Shown here one piece after another: positions 25,737 to 34,062 of a DNA stretch of 64,000 nt. The position numbers and the translations under genes are program-made. How positions within the stretch are numbered: position 1 is the stretch's first letter; each line of letters begins with the position of its first letter. Location: assembly GCF_017526105.1 (NCBI RefSeq), contig NZ_CP071839.1, positions 4,518,001-4,582,000 on the forward strand, given 5' to 3'. The DNA comes from Streptomyces cyanogenus. Lineage in GTDB: Bacteria > Actinomycetota > Actinomycetes > Streptomycetales > Streptomycetaceae. The notes under the pieces were generated by a model. It was not told the origin of the DNA, made no database searches, and worked only from the letters and a program-made list of their open reading frames with translations.

Positions 25737-27359
25737 TCATCTCACCCGGGGCAGGCGGATCAGCGACCAGGGGCTCGGCATCTCCCCGACCGGCACCTCG
25801 ATCACCGTCGGCACGTCCGTCCGCCGGAAGGCCTCTGTGACCGCGGCCGCCAGTTCACCGGGCCCCTCGGCGCGTACTCCCCGGGCGCCGAACGACTCGG
25901 CGTACGCCACGAAGTCGGGGTTGTGCAGGTCGGTGGCGATGGTCCTGCCCAGCAGGCTCCGCTGCGATCGTGCGATGTTCGCGTAGCAGTTGTCGTTGAA
26001 GACCACCGCGACGACGGGGATCCGGTGCTGCACGGCGGTGGCCAGCTCGTTCGCCGTGTAGAGGAATCCGCCGTCCCCCGAGACGGACAGGACCGCCCGC
26101 CCCGGGTTGGCCACCTGGACCCCCAGGGCCGTGGCGAACCCGAAGCCGAGGCCCCCCTGGTAGGTGGCCGGCACATAGGTGTAGGGCCGCAGGGCGGGGA
26201 AGGCCACCCGGGCGGTGTACCCCACCTGGGTCAGCTCGTCCACGAAGAAGCCGTCCTCGGGCAGGGCGCCGCGCATGGCCCGGATGAAGTCGATCTGCGG
26301 TACCAGGCGGGCCAGTTCCTCCTCGACGCCGCGCCGGGCCCGCCGTGCCTCGGCCAGCCACTGCTCCCGGCCGGTGACCGCGGGCAATTCGGCGAGCAGG
26401 GCCCGCAGCGCCTCGCCCGCGTCGGCGACGAGGGCGACCTCCGGCCGGGCCACTCGCTTGATCTCCTCGGCGTCGAGATCGACGCGGATCACCTTCAGGC
26501 GGTCGTCGAGCCCCCACTCGACCTGGGGCCGCATGAACCGCGTGCCCACGGCGAGGACCACGTCCACCCGGGGCCACAGCCGGTGCGCGGCCGGGTACGG
26601 CAGCGCCAGGTCGTGGTCGTCCCCGGGGATGCCGCGACCGCCCATCTCCGAGGTCACGGGTGCCTGCAGGCGTTCGGCCAGCGCGGTGACCTCGGCAGCG
26701 GCGGCGCGGGCTCCGCTGCCGACGACGACGAGCGGTGCCCGGGCGCCGCAGAGCAGTTCCCGCGCGGCTTCGACGGCCGCGCGATCGGGTGTCCGGTCGG
26801 CCTCGGGCGCGGCGAAGGGCGCCGGGGAGGAGACCCGCGCGGCGAGCACGTCGGCCGGTATCTCGACCGCCACCGGCCGGGGGCGCTCGACCGCGAGATG
26901 GTGGAACGCCGCGCCCAGGACGGTGGCCACCCGGCCGGGCTCCGTCACGCGCTCCGCCCGCCCGGTGAGAGTTCTCAGGACACCGAGCTGGTCGGGGATC
27001 TCGTGCGGCACGCCCAGGCCGCGGCCGAGGGCGGCCGTCGGGACCTGGCCGGCGAGACACAGCATCCGGGCGTCGCCCGCGTAGCCGAGGGCGAGGCCGG
27101 CGGTGGAGTGCAGCACCCCCGGCCCCGAGATGACGGCGTGCACGCCGATCCGCCCGGTCGAGCGGGCGTACCCGTACGCCATGAAGGCGGCGCCCTGTTC
27201 GTGACGTGCGGGCACGATCCCGATGCCCGCCGCGGCGATGGCGCCGATCAGGGGGTCGATCTGCTCTCCGGGAACTGTGAAGACCGTCTCCACGCCCTCG
27301 GCCACGAGGTGCGCGGCGATGTGCTCCGCGACGGTCTTCACCGGCTCGGCGTCCGTCAT
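25737..27359 (-). CDS. Thiamine diphosphate-dependent enzyme, acetolactate-synthase family
   Basis: A 540-residue three-domain ThDP enzyme. The N-terminal pyrimidine-binding domain has the catalytic Glu in ARHEQGAAFMAYGYARSTGR. The C-terminal domain has the diphosphate/Mg motif GDGGFLYTANELATAVQHR ending near FNDN. Relatives include acetolactate synthase, benzoylformate decarboxylase and 2-oxo-acid carboligases; the sequence alone does not choose among them. It lies four bases after the ATP-grasp gene and just before the aminotransferase. Likely role: decarboxylation or carboligation of a 2-oxo acid to form a non-proteinogenic precursor. AAGGA lies about 7 bases before ATG 27359. A housekeeping IlvB is less likely because no small subunit or ilvC is adjacent. 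Confidence 0.85.
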   Translation of the reverse strand: MTDAEPVKTVAEHIAAHLVAEGVETVFTVPGEQIDPLIGAIAAAGIGIVPARHEQGAAFMAYGYARSTGRIGVHAVISGPGVLHSTAGLALGYAGDARMLCLAGQVPTAALGRGLGVPHEIPDQLGVLRTLTGRAERVTEPGRVATVLGAAFHHLAVERPRPVAVEIPADVLAARVSSPAPFAAPEADRTPDRAAVEAARELLCGARAPLVVVGSGARAAAAEVTALAERLQAPVTSEMGGRGIPGDDHDLALPYPAAHRLWPRVDVVLAVGTRFMRPQVEWGLDDRLKVIRVDLDAEEIKRVARPEVALVADAGEALRALLAELPAVTGREQWLAEARRARRGVEEELARLVPQIDFIRAMRGALPEDGFFVDELTQVGYTARVAFPALRPYTYVPATYQGGLGFGFATALGVQVANPGRAVLSVSGDGGFLYTANELATAVQHRIPVVAVVFNDNCYANIARSQRSLLGRTIATDLHNPDFVAYAESFGARGVRAEGPGELAAAVTEAFRRTDVPTVIEVPVGEMPSPWSLIRLPRVR

Positions 27360-27363
27360 TTCC

Positions 27364-28686
27364 TCATCCTTCCGCGCCCCCGGACGCGGGTCCCTGGAGA
27401 CAGGGGACCGCCCGGTTGTTGATGTTTCTGAGAGTTGCCGCGTCGAGGACCGTCTCCCCGTCGGGTCCGGCGAAGGAGAACTCCAGCTCCGGCAGGCAGG
27501 CGCCGAGGACGCCCTCCATGTCGTACGGCGAGAGCACCGTGCCGGCGATGCGGTCCAGGAACACCGACCGCAAGTCGTCCGGGAGTTCGCTGCCCGGCTT
27601 CACGAACTGGCTGTAGGAATCGACGTGGTGCCGGGGAAGGAAGGAACGCACACCCCGCACACCGGTCAACCGGGACGCCCCGAGCGGTGGTTGGCTGTAG
27701 TACTGGAAAACGGTCCGCTCGCCAGTCGGCAGGGGCGGTTCGGGCAGCTGCGCACCGAGTGCCGCCTCCACGGCCACGCGGATCATATCGAGGCCGAGAC
27801 CCCGCTGATAGAGATCGACCAGGTTGCCGCCCAGTCGTCCGTTCACCTCGATGACCCGCGGGCCCCGGTCGGTCAGTTTGATCTCCGTGTGGGTGATGCC
27901 GTGGGCGACGCCGAGGGCCCGCAGTGCCGCCTCGGTCAACGCGAGGACCTCCAGCAGCGTCGCCCGCGGCAGCACGGCGGGGAAGAACTGCCCGGTCTCG
28001 CGGAACGGGTGCACCAGCGGGAACTTGCCGGTGACCCCGATGTGCCGGACGGACGTGCCCCGGCAGACGGACTCCACGGAGACGTAGTCCCCGAACGGCT
28101 CCGCCCCCCGGCCGGTGAGGTACTCCTCGGCCACCAGGGCCGTTTCATGACCCGGCCGGGTCCGGTCGAGCAGCCGCGTCACCAGGTCACGCCCGGCCGC
28201 CTCGTCGGTCACCAGCCGGGTGTTGCGGCTGCCCTTGCCCTGTGCCGGCTTCACGACCAGCGGGAACGCCAGGTCCCTTACGGCGGCGTCCCAGTCGGCG
28301 CGGCTTTGCACCGGCCGGTGCCCGACGCCTCCCACCCCGGCCCGGTCGAGGAGGGTCCGCTGCACATGCTTGTCGGTCAGTCCCCGGGCCGTCTCCGGGG
28401 AGTGGAACGGCAGGCCGAGCTCCGCGGCCAGGCCGGCGGCCACACCGACGCCCCAGTCGCCGAAGGCGGTGATGCCGTGCACCCCGGCCGCCTTCAGGCG
28501 TGCCGCGTCGGCGGTGGTGTCGCCGGACAGCTCGACGACCTCACCGGCCGTGCGCAGCAAGGACGCGAAGCGCCGGGCGTAGGGGTCGTCGCCGACCACG
28601 AACACCACGTCCGGATACGGTTCGAGCGACGTCATCAGCTCGCCGGCCGTTGCCGCGGCCTGCTCGAAGACGATGGCGAGAGTCAT
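27364..28686 (-). CDS. ATP-grasp carboxylate-amine ligase (first of three)
   Basis: A 440-residue ATP-grasp protein: AFPLVVKPAQGKGSRNTRLV (ATP-binding Lys), EEYLTG...YVSVESV and HTEIKLTDRGPRVIEVNGRLGG (metal-binding Glu/Asn). This is the pattern of BacD/carnosine-synthase-type ligases that join a carboxylate to an amine through an acyl phosphate. Start ATG 28686 is preceded by GGAGG about 12 bases upstream. It sits 22 bases after the PCP-TE gene. Candidate roles: making the dipeptide or acyl-amino-acid starter for the first C domain, or coupling the released product to an amine. It differs in detail from the ligases at 42108 and 51726, so the three likely use different substrates. Confidence 0.88.
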   Translation of the reverse strand: MTLAIVFEQAAATAGELMTSLEPYPDVVFVVGDDPYARRFASLLRTAGEVVELSGDTTADAARLKAAGVHGITAFGDWGVGVAAGLAAELGLPFHSPETARGLTDKHVQRTLLDRAGVGGVGHRPVQSRADWDAAVRDLAFPLVVKPAQGKGSRNTRLVTDEAAGRDLVTRLLDRTRPGHETALVAEEYLTGRGAEPFGDYVSVESVCRGTSVRHIGVTGKFPLVHPFRETGQFFPAVLPRATLLEVLALTEAALRALGVAHGITHTEIKLTDRGPRVIEVNGRLGGNLVDLYQRGLGLDMIRVAVEAALGAQLPEPPLPTGERTVFQYYSQPPLGASRLTGVRGVRSFLPRHHVDSYSQFVKPGSELPDDLRSVFLDRIAGTVLSPYDMEGVLGACLPELEFSFAGPDGETVLDAATLRNINNRAVPCLQGPASGGAEG

Positions 28687-28708
28687 GCTGGGACCACCTC
28701 CGTGCCCT

Positions 28709-29803
28709 TCACCGGGCGAGCCGCTCCTTGATGCGCGCGGCGACACCGGGATCGCTCAGCAGCGGACGCGGATCGTCCACCCCGTAGTCCAGCCAGTGCG
28801 TCTCCACGTCGGTCAGCACGGAGAGCCAGTTGCGTTCCGTCTCCGCCCGGTCCTTGCGGTCCTGGAAGAGCAGGACGGGCCCGGGGTAGGGGCGGGGCTC
28901 GTAGTGGTGCAGGGCGAGGGCCAGGGCCGCCCACTGGACCTGGAGCCGGGGCAGGTCGGCAGGCCCGAGCCGGTCGTCGTACCACTCCTTCGTCCGCATC
29001 CGCTCGAAGACCTCCTCCAGGCTCTCGTCGCCCTGGAGGCCGAAGGTGGCCGCCAGGGATTCGAGGCGGTAGCGCGTGATGTCGTCCAGGCCCCAGCCGT
29101 AGCTCACGAACCGTTCCAGCGCGGACGGCTTCACCATGCCGACGAGGGCCACCTCCTGGCCGCCGGCTCGCAGTTTCCGGGCCATCTCGAAGGCGACGAC
29201 CGCCCCATGGCAGTGCCCGGCCAGGTGGTAGGGCCCCTCCGGCTGCACCTGAAGCAGTTCCGCCAGGTAGCGGTCCGCCACGTCGTTGATGGTGACCAGC
29301 GGGCGGACGGCGCCGCGGAACCCCGGTGCCTCGAATCCGTAGACCGGACGCCCGGCACCCCAGGCGCTGGTCGCCTTCCACACGAACCCCGCGTCGTTGC
29401 CCCAGTGCACGATGAACAGCGGTTCGCCGCGCCCCTCGGTCACGAGCGGGAACAGGCAGCGCGGTGCATCGGGCGCCCACGTGCTGCCGTGTGTGCGCCA
29501 CAGCTCGTCGGCACTCAGGAAGAGGTCCTGCGGCGCCCGGGGCGTGGTGGCGGGGGCGGGTTCCTCGCCGGCGCCGGCGAGGAACCGGGCGAGCGAGGCG
29601 GGGGTCGGATGCCTGAAGACGGCGGAGGTCTTCATGTCGAGGCCGTGCCTGCGGGCCTCGACGGTCACGTCGACGACCATCAACGAGTCGCCGCCGATCT
29701 GGAAGAAGTCGTCCGTGGGCAGGACGTCGGTGTCCAGCATCTCCTCCCACAGGCCGCGGATGAGGTCCTCGATCTCCTGGACGGTTCTGCGTTCGGCGGT
29801 CAT
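28709..29803 (-). CDS. Peptidyl carrier-thioesterase didomain with Cys nucleophile
   Basis: A 364-residue protein. Residues about 5-85 form a carrier domain (DDFFQIGGDSLMVVDV; phosphopantetheine Ser near 39). Residues about 110-360 form a type I thioesterase: LFIVHWGND (oxyanion loop), LAGHCHGAVVAFEMA, and a C-terminal catalytic His region. The nucleophile motif is GHCHG, with Cys near 196 in place of the usual Ser. Cys-type TEs are established in obafluorin (beta-lactone) and sulfazecin (beta-lactam) release. There is no A or C domain here, so the carrier must be loaded in trans, most simply by the free A domain two genes upstream. ATG at 29803 overlaps the MFS stop by 4 bases. Inferred role: terminal carrier and release of the NRPS/PKS chain. 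Confidence 0.92.
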   Translation of the reverse strand: MTAERRTVQEIEDLIRGLWEEMLDTDVLPTDDFFQIGGDSLMVVDVTVEARRHGLDMKTSAVFRHPTPASLARFLAGAGEEPAPATTPRAPQDLFLSADELWRTHGSTWAPDAPRCLFPLVTEGRGEPLFIVHWGNDAGFVWKATSAWGAGRPVYGFEAPGFRGAVRPLVTINDVADRYLAELLQVQPEGPYHLAGHCHGAVVAFEMARKLRAGGQEVALVGMVKPSALERFVSYGWGLDDITRYRLESLAATFGLQGDESLEEVFERMRTKEWYDDRLGPADLPRLQVQWAALALALHHYEPRPYPGPVLLFQDRKDRAETERNWLSVLTDVETHWLDYGVDDPRPLLSDPGVAARIKERLAR

Positions 29804-31071
29804 GAGGTCGTGCCCCTTTCGAGAGTCGTCTGTGCGGCCGGCCCGTCAGCCGCCGCGGTGGCGGTGGTGGCCAGCAGGTGACGGTGGGCGGCGCGGGCGA
29901 GCGGGACCGTCACGGCGCCCGCCGCCAGGAGCGCCGCGGCCAGCAGCCACCATCCGTGGGGCGCCTCCCGCATCACCACGAACGTGACCAGCGCGGGCCC
30001 CACGACGTCCTGGAGCGCCGTGCCCAGCGAGAACGCGCCCAGGTGGCCACCGCGCCCGCCGATCGGCGCGAGTTCGAAGCCAAGACCCCAACTGCCCGCC
30101 GACTGGAAGATCTCCCCCGCGGTCAGCAGGGCGGTCGCGGCCAGCAGCAGCGCGAGCGCGGCCCAGCCGCCCCGGTCGTGCGTGGTGGCGAAGACCGCGC
30201 AGGACGCGGCGACGGCAGCCGCGCCGGCGGCGAGGGTGCCGGTCGCGCCGCGCACCGAGTCCGACCAGCGGCTGAGCGGGACCTGCAGGCCGATGACGAG
30301 CACCGTGTTGACGAACAGCAGCAGCGAGACGACGGACTTGGCGACGTCGGTCTCCCGCACCACCCACAGCGGCACCGCCACCTCCAGGATGGTGATGTGC
30401 AGCCCGAGGAACCCGGTCACGAATCCCAGGAGCACGAAACCGGGGCTGGGGCGGGCCGGCCGGGTGGTCAGGTCCCCCCGCACCGCCTGGTGCGGTACCG
30501 GCAGCCGGGCTGTCACCTGGGACACGGTCAGGTAGCACAGCGCGACACCGAGCAGCATGGCCACGAAGGGTGCCCGGTCGGTGAGCGCGATCACCGGGGC
30601 GGCGATCAACACCCCGACCGAGACGCCGGCGTTGAAGGCGCTGCGGGTCAACGCCTGGACCCGGACCCGCTGTTCGGGCCCCACCACGTCCGCGACGAGC
30701 GCCTGCCAGGCGGTCTGCCCGCCGCGGGTGGCCGCGCCCAGCAGAGCGACGGTGATCAGAAGCGGCCAGAACGACTGCACGCCTGCCAGCAGCGCCACCA
30801 GCGCCGCCTTGGCCAGCTGGAGCGCCACCGCGGTTCGCCGGGCGCCGATCCGGTCGACGAGCCGGCCGAGGGGCACGGTGGCGAGGAAGCCCACCGCGCC
30901 GGCGACCGACAGGACGAGGCCGAGCCGGCCCATGGACAGCCCCAGCACCCGGGTGAAGTAGATGACGCTCGCCGCCGAGTACATGCCCTGGCCGAGGGCG
31001 GTGACGAGCGCTCCGCCCACCAGGGCGTGGTACGGACGGAAGCCGCCCCTGATCCGCTGTGCGAGGTTCAC
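29800..31071 (-). CDS. MFS transporter (first of three)
   Basis: A 423-residue integral membrane protein with about 12 hydrophobic segments and the MFS loop GRLVDRIGARRTAVAL after segment 2. Probable efflux pump or self-resistance exporter in the cytoplasmic membrane. The GTG start overlaps the free A-domain stop by 4 bases and its own stop overlaps the PCP-TE start, so it is translated together with terminal-module genes. That supports export of the assembled product. Confidence 0.88.
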   Translation of the reverse strand: MNLAQRIRGGFRPYHALVGGALVTALGQGMYSAASVIYFTRVLGLSMGRLGLVLSVAGAVGFLATVPLGRLVDRIGARRTAVALQLAKAALVALLAGVQSFWPLLITVALLGAATRGGQTAWQALVADVVGPEQRVRVQALTRSAFNAGVSVGVLIAAPVIALTDRAPFVAMLLGVALCYLTVSQVTARLPVPHQAVRGDLTTRPARPSPGFVLLGFVTGFLGLHITILEVAVPLWVVRETDVAKSVVSLLLFVNTVLVIGLQVPLSRWSDSVRGATGTLAAGAAAVAASCAVFATTHDRGGWAALALLLAATALLTAGEIFQSAGSWGLGFELAPIGGRGGHLGAFSLGTALQDVVGPALVTFVVMREAPHGWWLLAAALLAAGAVTVPLARAAHRHLLATTATAAADGPAAQTTLERGTTS

Positions 31072-32741
31072 GGGCGGGGGTCACCGCCGGCGCCGGTGCG
31101 GACGTCGAGGGCCCGGCGGTCGAGCTTGCCGGAGGGGGTCAGCGGCAGTTCGCCGACGAACACGAAGCGGCGGGGCACCATGTGGGTGGGCAGCCGCGTG
31201 GCGAGGTGGCTGCGCAGTTCGGCCCGGGCGGGGCGCCCGGGATCCGGGTCCCGGTGCACGACGCAGGCGATGAGGGCCTGGCCCTCCCGGGACGCCCCCG
31301 TGATGACGGCCGCATCGCGCACCGCGGGATGGGCGCGCAGCGCCGCCTCGATCTCGCCGAGTTCGATGCGGAACCCGCGCACCTTCACCTGCCGGTCGTT
31401 GCGCCCCAGGTACTCCAGCTCACCCGACTCCGTCCGCCGGGCGAGGTCCCCGGTGCGGTAGAAGCGGCGGGGGCCGGTATCCGTGTCGAGGGTGGGGAAG
31501 CGCTCCGCGGTGAGGTCCGGCCGGTTGAGATAGCCCAGGGCGACGCCCGCTCCGGCGATGAGGATCTCCCCCGTCTCGCCGTCCGGCACCGGCCGCAGCT
31601 CGTCGTCCCGGAGGCTGATCTCGACATGCGGCAGCGGCCTGCCGATGGAGGCGCCGCCCTCGTCGGCCAGGTCGGCGGCGGTGAGGAACTTGACGGTGGA
31701 GTGCACGGTGGCCTCCGTGATGCCGTACATGTTCACCATGACCGGTGGCCGGGGCGCGGTGTGCCGGACGAACTCTGCGGCGACGTCCACGTCGAGGCGC
31801 TCGCCGCCGAAGACGACGTAGCGCAGTGCCAGCCGGGTCTCGCGGGCCGCCGCCATCCGGCTGAGGGCCCGGAACGCGGAGGGCACCTGGCTCAGGACGG
31901 TGACGCGTTCGCGTTCGAGGAGATCGAGGAACTCCTCCGGCTCTCGCGCGGTGTCGGCCGGTACGCACACGGCGGTGCCGCCGGTCAGCAGGGCGCCCCA
32001 CAGTTCCCACACCGAGAAGTCGAAGCTCGCGGAGTGGAAGAGGGTCCACCGGTCCTCGGGTCCGCACGCGAAGAGGGGCAGTGTGTGCCGCATGAGTGCG
32101 AGCACGTTCCCGTGGCTGACCAGGCAGCCCTTCGGGCGGCCCGTCGATCCGGAGGTGTGGATCACGTAGGCGGGATCGTCGGCTGCGATCTCCACGTGCG
32201 GCACCTCGCCATGCGGCACCCCGCCATGCGGCACCCCGCCATGCGGCGCTTCGCCGCCGTGCGCCGCGCAGGCGTCGCGCTCCACGACGTCCAGCGCGCC
32301 GAGCCCGCAGTCCTCGGCTGTCCGCGGATCGCCGAGGACGACGGTGAGTGCGCAGTCCTCGCTCACCTGTCGCAGCCGGGCGCGGGGGTAGGACGGGTCC
32401 AGGGGGACGTAGGCGCAGCCCGCCTTCAGGACCCCGAGCAGCGCAACGGGGGTGTCCGGTGTCCGGTCGATGAGCACGCCGACCAGAGCGCCCCTGGAGA
32501 CTCCCCGAGCGCGCAGGCCCGCTGCGATCCGGTCGGACGCGGCGTCGAGTTGGCCGTAGGTGAGCGCTCCGCCCGTGTCCTGCACCGCCGGGGCGTCCGG
32601 TCTGCGGCGGGCCACGGCGCGGAAGGTGTCGGGCAGCGAGGCACCCTCGCATCGCACCGCCGTCATCGGCGGCTCTTCGGCCCATGGGCTTTCGGACAGT
32701 GCCTCTTCGGCCACTGAATGTGAGACATTCTGCCTTCCCAC
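31068..32741 (-). CDS. Free-standing NRPS adenylation domain, Thr-like pocket
   Basis: A 557-residue A domain with no carrier domain. Core motifs: HTSGSTGRPKG (A3, near 200), SFDFSVWELWG (A4), MYGITEATVHSTV (A5), YRTGDLARR (A7) and SGKLDRRAL (A10). I read the pocket code as DFWSVGMVHK, one change from the threonine code DFWNVGMVHK, so Thr or a close analogue is likely. It would adenylate the residue and load a carrier in trans; the carrier of the PCP-TE two genes downstream is the obvious partner. A GTG start at 32741 follows AAGGAG by about 10 bases. A four-copy 15-bp repeat gives PHGGVPHGGVPHGE in a surface loop before A3. Confidence 0.92.
   Translation of the reverse strand: MGRQNVSHSVAEEALSESPWAEEPPMTAVRCEGASLPDTFRAVARRRPDAPAVQDTGGALTYGQLDAASDRIAAGLRARGVSRGALVGVLIDRTPDTPVALLGVLKAGCAYVPLDPSYPRARLRQVSEDCALTVVLGDPRTAEDCGLGALDVVERDACAAHGGEAPHGGVPHGGVPHGEVPHVEIAADDPAYVIHTSGSTGRPKGCLVSHGNVLALMRHTLPLFACGPEDRWTLFHSASFDFSVWELWGALLTGGTAVCVPADTAREPEEFLDLLERERVTVLSQVPSAFRALSRMAAARETRLALRYVVFGGERLDVDVAAEFVRHTAPRPPVMVNMYGITEATVHSTVKFLTAADLADEGGASIGRPLPHVEISLRDDELRPVPDGETGEILIAGAGVALGYLNRPDLTAERFPTLDTDTGPRRFYRTGDLARRTESGELEYLGRNDRQVKVRGFRIELGEIEAALRAHPAVRDAAVITGASREGQALIACVVHRDPDPGRPARAELRSHLATRLPTHMVPRRFVFVGELPLTPSGKLDRRALDVRTGAGGDPRP
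32195..32254 (-). repeat. Four 15-bp tandem repeats inside the A domain gene
   Basis: Four copies of a CATGCGGCACCCCGC-like unit lie head to tail; the two middle copies are identical. They encode repeated GGVPH in the loop ahead of the ATP-binding motif. In-frame, so probably a slippage expansion that does not harm the enzyme. Confidence 0.85.
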
Positions 32742-32818
32742 CGTGAATACTCTCCTTCACCAGGTCAGCCGGCCACCACGGGTGGCGCCTTTTCCCGGCC
32801 TGTTCCAGGGGGCCGTGG

Positions 32819-33424
32819 TCACCGCGTGCCGCCGGCCCGGCCGTGCGGCGATCCGGCATCCCCCTGCCTCATGCGGAGTTCGGGCCGGCGTGGGGAATTC
32901 AGGCCGGCATAACCGCCCCGGTAATAGAGAAGGGGCGCCGTGCCGGGCGCGGCCGCCAGCCGCTGCACCTCCGCGACGACGAGGGTGTGGTCGCCGCCGG
33001 GGTACTCCGCGTGCAGCGTGCATTCCAGCCAGGCGAGCGCGCCGCACAGCCGTGGCGCGCCGAGGGGCGTGGGCTCCCAGTCGACACCGGCGAACTTGTC
33101 GGTGCCGGAGCGGGCCATCCGTCTGCTCAGCTCCTCCTGGTCCGCGGCGAGCACGTTGACGCACAGAGCACCGGCCTGCCGGATCCCGGGCCAACTGGCC
33201 GAGGTGCGGGACACGCCGAACATCACCAGCGGCGGCTCCAGCGACAGGGAGCTGAACGACTGACAGGTCAGCCCGAGCGGTCCCGAGGGGCCCAGGCCCG
33301 CCAGGACGACGACGCCCGTGCAGAAATGCCCGAGGACGTGCCGGAACAGCGCGGTGTCCGCGTCGGGGGCCGGCCCGGGCGCGGCCCCGGGAGCCGGCGC
33401 CGGGGCCTCCCCGGGGGCCGTCAC
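32819..33424 (-). CDS. Flavin reductase (two-component monooxygenase partner)
   Basis: A 201-residue FMN-binding split-barrel reductase of the HpaC/VlmR type: FRHVLGHFCTGVVVLAG near the start, GLTCQSFSSLSLEPPLVMFGV (flavin contact), ALCVNVLAADQEELSRRMA, and GDHTLVVAEV. It reduces free flavin with NAD(P)H and passes it to a monooxygenase. The likely partner is the flavoprotein at 20465-21652. The N-terminus is a Pro/Ala-rich tail of about 25 residues. The GTG start overlaps the DinB-like stop by 4 bases, so the two genes are coupled; the free A domain follows after 77 bases. Confidence 0.9.
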   Translation of the reverse strand: MTAPGEAPAPAPGAAPGPAPDADTALFRHVLGHFCTGVVVLAGLGPSGPLGLTCQSFSSLSLEPPLVMFGVSRTSASWPGIRQAGALCVNVLAADQEELSRRMARSGTDKFAGVDWEPTPLGAPRLCGALAWLECTLHAEYPGGDHTLVVAEVQRLAAAPGTAPLLYYRGGYAGLNSPRRPELRMRQGDAGSPHGRAGGTR

Positions 33425-33939
33425 GCGGTGGGTGCGGTGGCCGCAGGAACCCTGCCGGTGGAGCGCCAGAACGCCCAGCCGCACAGGAACTCGATGGGCA
33501 GTCCGTGCGCGCCCAGCACCGAGCAGACGTGGGTGCGGTGGTCGTTGCCGTGCTGGATCGCCTCCAGCAGCACGAGCGGCCGCGCACCGGGCACGGGCGG
33601 CCAGGGATCGCGGGCCGGCAGGGTGACGTCGAGCGTCTCCCCCTGGGCGAGGACCGCGCGCCACCGCTCGGACTGCCGTTCCCAGACGGTGTGCAGCTCG
33701 TCGAGGGTGAAGGTGCCGTCCTCGGTCACCGGGACCTCGGCCGGCTCGCCGGTCAGGCGCTGCAGCAGTCTCTGGTCCTCCGCGATGATGTGGGTGATCG
33801 TCGGAACGATCGCGCCATAAGTGCCCGGCGTCGAAAGGGCGAGTTGTTCCGGAGTCAGCTTCCGGCAATGCTCGATAAGCGTGCGGGTCGCCCATATGTG
33901 ATGCTCGAAAATTACCTCAAGATCGCTCACGGCTGGCAT
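33421..33939 (-). CDS. DinB-superfamily protein
   Basis: A 172-residue four-helix protein: DLEVIFEHHIWATRTLIEHCRKL, then GAIVPTITHIIAEDQRLLQRLTG and LLEAIQHGNDHRTHVCSVLGAHG. The three spaced His positions (H in helix 1, THI, HGNDHR) fit the metal site of the DinB/YfiT family, some of which act as thiol-dependent transferases. Function here is unknown; thiol transfer or detoxification is possible. ATG 33939 lacks a ribosome binding site and may be leaderless; a TTG at 33966 is the alternative. It heads the minus-strand operon and is coupled to the flavin reductase. Confidence 0.75.
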   Translation of the reverse strand: MPAVSDLEVIFEHHIWATRTLIEHCRKLTPEQLALSTPGTYGAIVPTITHIIAEDQRLLQRLTGEPAEVPVTEDGTFTLDELHTVWERQSERWRAVLAQGETLDVTLPARDPWPPVPGARPLVLLEAIQHGNDHRTHVCSVLGAHGLPIEFLCGWAFWRSTGRVPAATAPTA

Positions 33940-34062
33940 GTTAGGGAACGCCCATCGTTCGGGCAACCGTGCGCCGCATCCTCTTCACCACCAAAAGAGT
34001 GCGCGTCCGGTCCGAATACCACGGATTCGATTCCTTGTCACAGCTGTTGAATGAGGTACGTC

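Noticed and set aside
19730..27359. Phosphonate pathway (CMP-transferase plus ThDP enzyme plus aminotransferase)
   Set aside because: No PEP mutase is present, and the ThDP enzyme is full length acetolactate-synthase type rather than the shorter phosphonopyruvate decarboxylase type.
25923..27422. Plus-strand frame of about 500 codons opposite the ThDP enzyme
   Set aside because: No family likeness; the minus-strand ThDP enzyme has intact Glu and GDG motifs.
28709..32741. Firm assignment as a beta-lactone (obafluorin-like) cluster
   Set aside because: Only the Cys-TE, Thr-like A, SHMT-fold and ThDP parallels support it; the aryl-acid genes of obafluorin are missing and other gene sets differ. 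Kept as a hypothesis only.
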